The notes under the pieces were generated by a model that saw nothing but the letters and a program-made list of their open reading frames with translations, searched no databases and was not told where the DNA came from. This document shows positions 43,269-51,735 of a stretch of 64,000 nt of DNA, one piece after another. Source of the stretch: Petroclostridium sp. X23 (GTDB lineage Bacteria; Bacillota; Clostridia; SK-Y3); NCBI RefSeq assembly GCF_030013905.1, contig NZ_CP124862.1:930001-994000 (forward strand), read 5' to 3'. The stretch's first letter is position 1, and the number at the start of each line of letters is the position of its first letter. The translations under genes and the position numbers were made by a program.

Positions 43269-45299
43269 CTAGCATTCATCAATGCTTGTACCGAAAACCA
43301 AGTAAAAAACAAATTCACTTCCGCTACCCAGCTCACTTTTAAAACTGATTTTTCCGTCCATTTTCTCTACGACTTTTTTGCATATTGCAAGCCCTATACC
43401 TATACCCTCATATCTTTTTGTATAAGAAGCATCTATCTGAGAAAATTTATTAAATATTTTTTCAGATATTTCTGGTTTAATACCTATACCCGTGTCTTTA
43501 ACACTAAACTCAAGCATTACTCTTCTGGAATCTCCATAGTATGTTTGTACCTTGCTAACATCTAAGCTTACCCTCCCGCTGTCTGTGAACTTTATTGCAT
43601 TATCAAGCAATTCCGAAAGGATCTTTTCAATACCTTCAGAGAATCCAATCAATATATTTGGTATTTCACCATCGATGCGATAAGAGAAATCAAGGCTTTT
43701 ATTTTTTTCTGCAATCTTTACTGTGTGTATAACACGCTTTACAGTGCTTCTTAAATCAAAGGGTACCTCCTCATACTCATCATCTGAATTTTCGGATACT
43801 AAGTACATAATATTATTAATCATTGTTATCATCCGATTGCTGGACTTTTTAAGAACATGAATATATTCCATCTGTTCACTGTTGCATTCAGACATTTCAA
43901 GCAGTTGAATCATTCCCATAATACCATTCATCGGTGTCCTCAACTCGTGGCTTACATTGGAAATAAAGTTATTTTTTAGTTCAGTCAATTTTTCTGCTTC
44001 ATCTTTAGCATTCTGAAGTCTGTTCTGATTTTCTATGCGTTCCGTCACATCTGTAAGCATAATTGCAAATCTTTCTCCCTGATAGGGATAGGCATAAACC
44101 TCAAAATACCTTCCAATATCTCCTAAATATTTTTCAAAGTGCTTTTTTTTACCTTTTATCGCTACTTCTCCAAATTCTTTGATCCAATCCGGTTCAATAT
44201 TAGGTAATATATCAAGTATCGTCTTTCCAACAATCTTACTAACTTTCAAACCTGTTATTTTTTCAAAAGCAGGATTTGCACCAATGATCCTAAAATTACA
44301 AGGAATCCCCTTCTCATCAGTAATAATATCATTGACAGCGAACCCCTGGTTCATAGAATTTAACAATTGTTTATATCTTTCTTCACGCTCTGCCTTTTCT
44401 ACTTCTGCTGCAATTTTATCTGTTACATCAAAAATCAATCCTTCTATTCCACTGCCCCCACACTCATCTACTGTCTTTCTTATCCATAATATATGATGCT
44501 TGAAGGTTCCATCTTTACATATTCTCCTCAGCAGCTTTCCATCAGAACATTCATTCTCATCCATCAATCTACACATTTTAGGATTCTTTGCTGCGCTACA
44601 ATCTGCATTTAGAATCTTGCACTTCTTACCAATTAAATCCTCCTGATTCTCAAATCCATACATTTCAGACATAGCTCTATTGATATATGCTACTTCTCTG
44701 TCAGCGTTAATATAAAAGTAACCAGCCATAGAATTCTCTGTAATGGTTCTAAAATGTTCTTCACTCAATTGAAGTTCTCTTTGTATCTTATGCCTGTATC
44801 TAAGCATTAAGTATGAAACAATGCAAAACAGCAAAACAGACCCAAGTATAAGTGATTTTGTCTCTACCTCAACTTTGCTAATGGATAGAGAAAAAGCAAT
44901 CATTCCAAATATGATACTATTATATATTAAAATATGCGTTGGATTTTGAAATATAATCGCTACCGACATCATAACCATTAGGAGTAAAATTGTATACTCA
45001 TATGCATAAAAGTTTTTATGTGAAAAATATATGGTCAAAATATTTGCCATAAAAATCAAAAATATAAAAATTTTGTAGAAATTCTTCTGCACGAATTTGC
45101 TTTTATAACTTAAATAATAAGTTGCGAAAAAAATTGTGGTACAAGCCCAAACTGCTTTCATATTCGGATGATAGTTCTCACTATAGTGATTCCAGATTAT
45201 ATTTATTATAGGTGTAATCATACTCGCCAGCAAAACTAATACTCTTAACATCGCCAGTTCATCTTTCTGTCTTCTACTATTGTTATATAACTCAATCAT
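43269..45299 (-). CDS. membrane sensor histidine kinase with two PAS domains
   Basis: A 676-residue protein. About six hydrophobic helices occupy residues 18-168. PAS 1 (about 178-300) contains a Cys-bearing insert (CKILNADCSAAKNPKMCRLM). PAS 2 spans about 305-430. HisKA has FISNVSHELRTPMNGIMG, and HATPase has LLDNAIKF, KDTGIGI and YEGIGIGLAICKKV. No receiver domain is attached. The gene stands alone, divergent from the LytTR regulator gene; its partner regulator is unknown. Confidence 0.9.
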   Translation of the reverse strand: MIELYNNSRRQKDELAMLRVLVLLASMITPIINIIWNHYSENYHPNMKAVWACTTIFFATYYLSYKSKFVQKNFYKIFIFLIFMANILTIYFSHKNFYAYEYTILLLMVMMSVAIIFQNPTHILIYNSIIFGMIAFSLSISKVEVETKSLILGSVLLFCIVSYLMLRYRHKIQRELQLSEEHFRTITENSMAGYFYINADREVAYINRAMSEMYGFENQEDLIGKKCKILNADCSAAKNPKMCRLMDENECSDGKLLRRICKDGTFKHHILWIRKTVDECGGSGIEGLIFDVTDKIAAEVEKAEREERYKQLLNSMNQGFAVNDIITDEKGIPCNFRIIGANPAFEKITGLKVSKIVGKTILDILPNIEPDWIKEFGEVAIKGKKKHFEKYLGDIGRYFEVYAYPYQGERFAIMLTDVTERIENQNRLQNAKDEAEKLTELKNNFISNVSHELRTPMNGIMGMIQLLEMSECNSEQMEYIHVLKKSSNRMITMINNIMYLVSENSDDEYEEVPFDLRSTVKRVIHTVKIAEKNKSLDFSYRIDGEIPNILIGFSEGIEKILSELLDNAIKFTDSGRVSLDVSKVQTYYGDSRRVMLEFSVKDTGIGIKPEISEKIFNKFSQIDASYTKRYEGIGIGLAICKKVVEKMDGKISFKSELGSGSEFVFYLVFGTSIDEC

Positions 45300-45566
45300 T
45301 ATTTTTCACCTACAGTACATATGTTTTAGACATGACGTTTGAACTTTTTCACCATATTACAGCACTTGATACAATTTATAAGGTTATTGTATAATAAATC
45401 ATATAAGCAATATATATATTTTTTATAAAATGCTGTTTTCTGTCGTTAAATGATTAAAAATAAACCTAGTTCATTGAAACAGGAATTTAATTCTTACCTA
45501 GGAGGATTTTCTTAACTTTTAACGAACTATACTTATTTCCAAAAATACATTTAAGGATGATACAAA

Positions 45567-46295
45567 ATGTTAAATATTGTAATTTGTGAAGATGACAAAA
45601 TATGGTTACATTCTCTAACAAAGATTATTCAGAACATTATTGAAAAAAATAATTTAGAAGCACAAATTGTTTTGAAGTCTACTAATATTGAAAAAGTCAG
45701 AGAGTTCTTGAAGAACAACTCAGCAAATGTATTTTTTCTGGATATTGACTTCAACGCAGAAAAAAGCGGATACGCTTTGGCTTCTGAAATAAGACAGTCG
45801 AATGTATCGGCATATATTATATTTATCACCGCTTATCTTGAGTACTTAATGCTGGCTTTTAAAGTGCAAGCTTTTGACTTTTTACCGAAGCCTGTTACTT
45901 CAGAAATATTAGAAGCGACGCTTATGAATATTTCTGAAAATTACATAAATCACAAGCACTTATCATCACAGCCTCACAAACTGAATATTAAAATGGGTAC
46001 CTCCATCTCTTCAATCAACACAAGTGACATTGTGTTGATTGAGAAAGTTGCTTCCAAAACTGTCATACACTTGGTGAATAATGACCAAAAGGCTTGCCGC
46101 CATCCTCTTGAATATTTAGAGAGCAAACTGCCAAGTAATCATTATATCCGATGCCACAGAGCTTTTATAGTAAACAAAAAATTTATCGAAGAGATAAATA
46201 CAAAAGAAAATCTCATATTTCTTGAGACTGGTTTCTCCTGCCCCATTGGAGGAAAATACAAAAAAAATCTTCTAAAGCATTATTCTTATATTTAA
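45567..46295 (+). CDS. LytTR family response regulator (AgrA/ComE type)
   Basis: A 242-residue protein with a receiver domain (1-122; IVICEDDKIWLHSL, NVFFLDIDF with the phospho-Asp, KPVTSEI) and a LytTR DNA-binding domain (about 138-240; SDIVLIEKVASKTVIHLV, HYIRCHRAFIVNKKFIEEI). Such regulators work with GHKL kinases of the AgrC type, and one is encoded directly downstream. No peptide precursor or AgrB-like gene is in the window. Confidence 0.92.
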   Translation: MLNIVICEDDKIWLHSLTKIIQNIIEKNNLEAQIVLKSTNIEKVREFLKNNSANVFFLDIDFNAEKSGYALASEIRQSNVSAYIIFITAYLEYLMLAFKVQAFDFLPKPVTSEILEATLMNISENYINHKHLSSQPHKLNIKMGTSISSINTSDIVLIEKVASKTVIHLVNNDQKACRHPLEYLESKLPSNHYIRCHRAFIVNKKFIEEINTKENLIFLETGFSCPIGGKYKKNLLKHYSYI

Positions 46296-46429
46296 GGATA
46301 ATTATGGAATATTTAGACTACCACTTTGCTATTGTTGTGATATAGCTCTTAATGTTCTTACTACGTATTTTTATCCATTTTTTAATAATACTAAATACTC
46401 AATTAATTGTAAATAAGAAGGAGAAGCTT

Positions 46430-48235
46430 ATGAAGTTCAAACCAAAAGAAGGATTGCTATGTATATTAGAAAAATATTTTTATTCAATAAGAAGGATGAT
46501 TTCTAAGATTCCCTTTAATTCCGTCAGCTCTATATTGTATATGGTTACCGCCTCATTAATTGCGGAAATCTTAAGAGCGACTAACATTATAGCAGATGAC
46601 AACTTAGCGGTGTTAAATGTTTATTTTCTATTCACACTGCTTCTAATGATGAAAGGAAATCTCATAACCGGTATTTTCGTAAGTGTAATATTCTTGATTT
46701 TTACATTCTACACTTTAGTGTCTCATAAAAATTACTTTATAAATACACAACAAATGATTTTTTTCTTTTTTTACGGATGTATACTTCTTTTCTGTGCTAT
46801 TATAACTGTTTATCTCATAAAGCATAATTGTGAAAAGCAGCTTAGAAAACTCCGGATCCTTAAACATAATTTAGAAAGATTACAAAAAATTTCTAATACC
46901 ATGATTGTACTTGCCTCCCTTGAAGGTAATCTTATGACAGCCCCACCTGCATTTTGCAGATTGTTAGGATATTCCGAAGAAGAACTGCTTCGCTTGAAAA
47001 TTAAAGATATTACACACCCTGATGATTTTAAAAAAGATTGGGATAACTGTCAGCGGATTATATTAAATAAATTTGCATCTTTTGATATGGAAAAAAGGTA
47101 TATTAAAAAGGACGGCTCAATTGTGTGGGTATATATTGATTGCACTATATTTCAAGACTCAGAAGGTAAGCCAATGTTTTTCGTAACCTTCATCAGGGAT
47201 ATAACAAGTCAGAAAACCTATGAAAACGAATTGCAGTCCAGTAGAAAAAAATATGAACAATTACTTGAGATTCTTCCAATAGGATTTTACCTAATCCATA
47301 ATGAAAAGTTTCATTATTCAAACAAGGCAGGCTTAGATCTGATTGGTGTACCAAGTTCTTATGATATTCATGGCTTGGATGCAATGACTTTTATCGATAA
47401 AACTTTTCATGAACGTGTCAAACAAGATTTAAAAGAGGTCTTAGTACATAATAAATCAATTAAATTCAAACAAGCTAAGATATACAACTTTGATAATGAG
47501 CCAAAAATCATTGAAGCTGCTGCTGTTCCTATTCTTTTTGACAATCAACAATATGCTGTTGTCATCGCTAACGATATCACTGAAAAATTTGAAAAGGAAC
47601 AATCACTTTTGCAGAGCACTGAGCAGCTTCAGAGTTATATTTTTAATATCGAAGAACTGGTGTCTGAACTCAGAAAGATAAGACATACTTACCTAAATTT
47701 GCTTCAAGGACTCTCAGGTTATCTTGATACAGGCAACCTTATAGGTGCTCAAGCTTATTTAAAAGAGATTATATCTAAAAGTAAAATACTACATGGAAGC
47801 TCTTTATTGAAACTTCAATCAGTAAAAGATGTGTTTCTGCGGTCATTGCTGAGCTCAAAAATGAAACATGCCGAATCTACGGAGACCGATATTTCTCTGG
47901 TGATTATTGAAGATGTTAAACTAGAGAATATTGGCATCCCAATATTAAAGCTCTGTGAAGTCATAGGCTTGTTCTTAGACAATGCGATTGAAGCTGTACA
48001 AGACTCAAAACTCAGAAAATTAAACATTATACTATCAGAAGATTCAAAAAAAGTGCTGATAGTAATTGAATGTCCAATAAAGAAGGAACAAGAATTCCAG
48101 AGCCTGAAAAGAGATTTTGAGCTTAAACTCAGTGGAGAAGAACTATTGGCATATCCAAACCTAATCATAGATAGCTATATTTCGAACAGTGCCTACATTC
48201 AGGAAGTTATCATTAAAAAAATTCGTATTATTTAG
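46430..48235 (+). CDS. AgrC-like GHKL sensor kinase with two PAS domains
   Basis: About 601 residues from the ATG at 46430, which follows AGAAGGAGAAGC. Membrane helices lie in the first ~130 residues. PAS 1 (MTAPPAFCRLLGYSEEELLR) and PAS 2 (GFYLIHNEKFHYSNKAGLDL) follow. The dimerisation part ELRKIRHTYLNLLQGLSGYL resembles AgrC/SpoOB-type phospho-His helices; GLFLDNAIEAVQDSKL is the N box. The last part lacks a clear glycine-rich G2 box, which is unusual. The preceding LytTR gene is the probable partner. Confidence 0.85.
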   Translation: MKFKPKEGLLCILEKYFYSIRRMISKIPFNSVSSILYMVTASLIAEILRATNIIADDNLAVLNVYFLFTLLLMMKGNLITGIFVSVIFLIFTFYTLVSHKNYFINTQQMIFFFFYGCILLFCAIITVYLIKHNCEKQLRKLRILKHNLERLQKISNTMIVLASLEGNLMTAPPAFCRLLGYSEEELLRLKIKDITHPDDFKKDWDNCQRIILNKFASFDMEKRYIKKDGSIVWVYIDCTIFQDSEGKPMFFVTFIRDITSQKTYENELQSSRKKYEQLLEILPIGFYLIHNEKFHYSNKAGLDLIGVPSSYDIHGLDAMTFIDKTFHERVKQDLKEVLVHNKSIKFKQAKIYNFDNEPKIIEAAAVPILFDNQQYAVVIANDITEKFEKEQSLLQSTEQLQSYIFNIEELVSELRKIRHTYLNLLQGLSGYLDTGNLIGAQAYLKEIISKSKILHGSSLLKLQSVKDVFLRSLLSSKMKHAESTETDISLVIIEDVKLENIGIPILKLCEVIGLFLDNAIEAVQDSKLRKLNIILSEDSKKVLIVIECPIKKEQEFQSLKRDFELKLSGEELLAYPNLIIDSYISNSAYIQEVIIKKIRII

Positions 48236-48329
48236 CTCATGAGGTTTTATCCTTCATAAAAAGAACAAATATCAACAAGTTTATTTGTTGTCAATGGCTT
48301 TAATCAAAAATACTTGAATCATATTTAAT

Positions 48330-48359
48330 AAAAAAGGATATATGCTATATCCTTTTTTA
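48330..48359. terminator. bidirectional terminator
   Basis: AAAAAAGGATATA and TATATCCTTTTTT form a hairpin with a TGC loop, placed between the kinase gene (plus) and the ABC ATPase fragment (minus). Confidence 0.85.
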
Positions 48360-48689
48360 TTCCTCACGTTTTAGGAAACAATTGCACGGTGAAATATTGT
48401 TCCATACTTCCCGTCTATTTTTTTCTATCATAAAATCACGTTTAATCTGTCCATCAAGAATTTCTATAATTCTGTCAGATTTAGCAGCAATGTGCATATC
48501 GTGGTTTACAATAACAAAAGTAGTCCCCTTATGTCGATTGATGTTTCGCAAAAGTGAGTACGCCTGTTCTGTCGATTCTGAATCAAGGTTGCCTGTGGGT
48601 TCATCTGCTAGAATAAGAGGTGAATCATTCATTAGAGCTCGTGCAATTGCTACCCTTTGCTGCTGACCGGTATTATATTGTATTTTCAT
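48357..48689 (-). pseudogene. C-terminal fragment of a LolD/MacB-type ABC ATPase
   Basis: The frame begins MKIQYNTGQQQRVAIARALM, i.e. inside the signature motif, and continues with LILADEPTGNLDSE (Walker B) and FVIVNHDMHIAAKSDRIIEI (H loop). Walker A and the first ~140 residues are absent. The start overlaps the end of the tandem-receiver gene, so the ATPase gene was truncated by a rearrangement there. Confidence 0.8.
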
Positions 48690-49761
48690 ACTTTTGTATT
48701 TTTTTCAGCACTTGCTCTACATTAAACGGCTTACTGATATAATCATCCATGCCGGCTATCAGACACCTTTCCATATCATCTTTCATTGCATTTCCTGTAA
48801 CAGCTATAATTACTGTATGCTTTTCACCCTCTTCTTCCGCTCGAATTCTACTTGTCGCTTCATATCCATTCATTACCGGCATTTCACAATCCATAAAAAT
48901 AATGTCATAATTATTATCATTTTTATATGCCTTAACTGCTTCTTCTCCATTTACCGCGACATCACAACTTAGACCTATTCGTGTCAGCAGTTGGACAAAA
49001 AAATCTCTGTTTATCTCGTTATCCTCAACCAGTAGTATCTTAATCGAATTGTTATCACTAGATTGCTTTATTCCTACTTCCCTTTCTTGTGTTATATCAA
49101 CTTGTTTTTCATCAAAAAGCCTCGCAACACCATCAAGAAAATCATTTCGTCTGTAAGGCTTTGTAATATATCCGTCAAACCCCTTTATTATTGAGTGTTG
49201 TAGGGATATACTCCCAATTACGGATACCATAATGATGATGGGAATGTTCTTTATGGAAAATATCCCTTTCACAGCATCTAGGAACTCAAATGCTGTCATC
49301 CCATGAACTTGATCATCAGTTAAAATTGCATCGTATAAGTGTCCATAGCCTTTGCTGACAAGTTTCTCTAGCGCATCTGTTATGCTTTCTGCCTCTCTGA
49401 CAATACAGCCAACTTCTTCAAGATATGTTTTTGCTGTATAACGGTTCATAGGACTATCTGCGATTACCAAAATACGTCTGCCTTTTAAAGCTGAATAATC
49501 GGTTAAGTTAGGCATCAATATCGCTTCTGTTCCATTACTCTTAACTATGTTATCAGCCTCTTCTTGTGTATTCACAGTTATCAATTCATTTTTCGACTTA
49601 GACTTATGTTTTCTTTGTAACAAAGTTATGAATGCAACATATACTTTCTCGCCCTTTTCTTTATTGAAAATATTAAACCGCTTTAGTAATTTCCCTTTAA
49701 ATAATTTCTCTTTAGCTTTTACTAAATCCTTAAAATTCAAAATCCTCTTTATTAAATTCAT
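48673..49761 (-). CDS. tandem receiver protein, hybrid-kinase derivative
   Basis: A 362-residue protein without kinase core: a basic N-terminal ~85 residues, a receiver-like domain 1 (about 93-212; ILVIADSPMNRYTAKTYLEE, ILTDDQVHGMTAFEFLDAVK) and a canonical receiver 2 (about 238-360; [40 protein letters not shown]). Both align with the two receivers of the hybrid kinase at 51736-55005 (for example [10 protein letters not shown] against [10 protein letters not shown]). Domain 1 keeps one Asp of the acidic pair. It looks like the severed C-terminal part of a related hybrid kinase, kept as a stand-alone gene. Its 3' end abuts an ABC ATPase fragment. Confidence 0.85.
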   Translation of the reverse strand: MNLIKRILNFKDLVKAKEKLFKGKLLKRFNIFNKEKGEKVYVAFITLLQRKHKSKSKNELITVNTQEEADNIVKSNGTEAILMPNLTDYSALKGRRILVIADSPMNRYTAKTYLEEVGCIVREAESITDALEKLVSKGYGHLYDAILTDDQVHGMTAFEFLDAVKGIFSIKNIPIIIMVSVIGSISLQHSIIKGFDGYITKPYRRNDFLDGVARLFDEKQVDITQEREVGIKQSSDNNSIKILLVEDNEINRDFFVQLLTRIGLSCDVAVNGEEAVKAYKNDNNYDIIFMDCEMPVMNGYEATSRIRAEEEGEKHTVIIAVTGNAMKDDMERCLIAGMDDYISKPFNVEQVLKKIQKYENTI

Positions 49762-49938
49762 AAAACTTAATTCTCTCTCCTTATATCGTGTTGAGGAAAT
49801 ATCTTGTAATTTACAATATATTTCCAGATTAACAAACCACTTTATTCACATTTAATTTTATTATATAATTATGCTATAGTATTATGTCAACAAAATAAAT
49901 TTTAACAATAACCATCATACAGTGTATTTAGTTTATTA

Positions 49939-49959
49939 AACGTGGCAGTTTGCCACGTT
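49939..49959. terminator. short perfect hairpin
   Basis: AACGTGGC-AGTTT-GCCACGTT followed by ATATTTTG. It is located in the gap between the tandem-receiver gene and the HD-GYP gene, where no gene was found. Confidence 0.45.
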
Positions 49960-50129
49960 ATATTTTGTAAGTTTAAAAAGAAGGATTTATGTAAGAGATT
50001 AGTTAAGAAAAACAAGAAATTGTGAGGGCAGTCACTGTTTCAATGGCCATAAGTGAGCGCGTGTAAATAGTATCTGTATATTGAATTGAACAGAATTATA
50101 ACTGTTGCTACTATAATACTATGTCCTTA

Positions 50130-50183
50130 TAATGGCCAAATTTGCTCCTTTTTATGTGTGAAATTGAGCAAACTTAGCCATTA
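50130..50183. repeat. 18-base inverted repeat in intergenic gap
   Basis: TAATGGCCAAATTTGCTC at 50130-50147 is inverted, with two differences, as GAGCAAACTTAGCCATTA at 50166-50183. The rest of 49800-50312 has no recognisable gene. It may be a remnant of a transposable element end or an RNA hairpin. Confidence 0.5.
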
Positions 50184-50312
50184 ATATTAATATATTTAAA
50201 GCTATATGGTTTTCAAAGGTCTTCATAATACTGCTTTCTGTAATTTCAATCGTTAAATATTCTAGATTAAGCCGTACTTCAGATGAAGTATCTTACTTTT
50301 TCTCACTAAACT

Positions 50313-51731
50313 TTACTCTTCTATTATTTTTAAAAAGGCTGTAACGATTTTCGGATCGAAGCATCTGCCGGCTTGTCCTTTTATAAATTCTATTGTATTC
50401 TTCTTCCCCTGCGGTTTTTGATAAAAACTTCCATAAACTCCACAATCATAAGCATCCAAAACAGAAATAATACGTGAATTTAATGGGATACTTTCTCCTT
50501 TCAGCCCTTGGGGGTATCCATTTCCATCCCATCTCTCATGATGATGTAGTATATCATCAGCAATATGTGCTAAATCTTGGGATGCGCTTACAATTCTATA
50601 CCCAATTTCACTGTGGTTTTGCATGATTTTCCATTCTTTCTCTGTAAGATCCCCATTTTTACTTAGAATATCATCAGGAATAGCTGTAATGCCAATGTCA
50701 TGCAGCAACGCAAGAAGCTGCAAATTATTAATATGATCGATAGATAGACCAAGTTCTTTTCCAAGTTTATAGGATAGTGTTGTCAGTCGGTCACTATGCT
50801 CTTGCGTTTCGTGATTACGTTCACTGAGCGTTTTTCTAAGAGAAGATATAATAGAACTTCTTATACTCCTGCTCTCCATCAGTTTTGTACTATACATTCT
50901 ATCTTCCGCAATTTTATAGATATCCATTATATCTTGATGCGCATTCTCTTTTGTTGCAGCACCCATGGATACACTTAGTTTTATAGGAGCACCTTTCTCA
51001 TTTTCACACCTATCTCTGATTCGCTCAACAATTTTCTCAGTATCCGTCAATCCTACTCTTGGTAATATAATTAGAAATTCATCTCCTCCTGTCCGAGCTG
51101 CAATTTCACCTTTTCTGCATTCATTTTTTATGATATTTGCTATCGTTACAAGTAACTTATCCCCTGCTTCATGTCCGAAAGCATCGTTTGTAAGTTTCAA
51201 CCCATTCACATCCGCTACGATTAAAGAAATGGGACAGTCCCTACCGTGATCCAATCTCTGCATTTCTTCTTCACAGAATCTTCTATTATAAAGACCGGTC
51301 AACTTATCATGATAACTTAAATAAATGATTTCTTCTTTTCTTTTCATCAGTTCTATTGCATTTTTTGCCTTTAAAGGCAAAGATATCTTCATGGCCTCTT
51401 CGCTAAGAGGTTTTGAAAAATAGTCGTATGCACCAAGGGTTAAAGCCACTTCAATTGCTTTCTTATCTTTGATACCTGTACAAACGATAATAGGAATATC
51501 CATCACGCTGGGATCTTCTTTTATTTTCTTTAACACTTGAAATCCGTCTTCTCCCGGCATCATGATATCTAAAATACACATATGTATCTCGTTTAGTACA
51601 AGCCTTTCATTAATATCTAGCCCGTTTTCAGCCTCAAACAGTTTTATATCATCCAGTCTTTTTTTAAGAACATGTCGGATGACTTGTCTATCTATAGAAG
51701 AGTCATCAATAATCATAATATTTCCTATCAT
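50313..51731 (-). CDS. response regulator with GGDEF and HD-GYP domains
   Basis: A 472-residue protein: receiver (1-125; IMIIDDSSIDRQVI, CILDIMMPGEDGFQVL), GGDEF domain (about 145-290; YHDKLTGLYNRRFCEEEMQR, ARTGGDEFLIIL, an active-type site) and HD-GYP domain (about 300-472; LLALLHDIGI, NHSEIGYRI, HHHERWDGNGYPQGLKGESI). It could both make and break c-di-GMP under phosphorylation control. It starts 4 bases after the large hybrid kinase gene, its presumed input. Confidence 0.92.
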   Translation of the reverse strand: MIGNIMIIDDSSIDRQVIRHVLKKRLDDIKLFEAENGLDINERLVLNEIHMCILDIMMPGEDGFQVLKKIKEDPSVMDIPIIVCTGIKDKKAIEVALTLGAYDYFSKPLSEEAMKISLPLKAKNAIELMKRKEEIIYLSYHDKLTGLYNRRFCEEEMQRLDHGRDCPISLIVADVNGLKLTNDAFGHEAGDKLLVTIANIIKNECRKGEIAARTGGDEFLIILPRVGLTDTEKIVERIRDRCENEKGAPIKLSVSMGAATKENAHQDIMDIYKIAEDRMYSTKLMESRSIRSSIISSLRKTLSERNHETQEHSDRLTTLSYKLGKELGLSIDHINNLQLLALLHDIGITAIPDDILSKNGDLTEKEWKIMQNHSEIGYRIVSASQDLAHIADDILHHHERWDGNGYPQGLKGESIPLNSRIISVLDAYDCGVYGSFYQKPQGKKNTIEFIKGQAGRCFDPKIVTAFLKIIEE

Positions 51732-51735
51732 ACAT

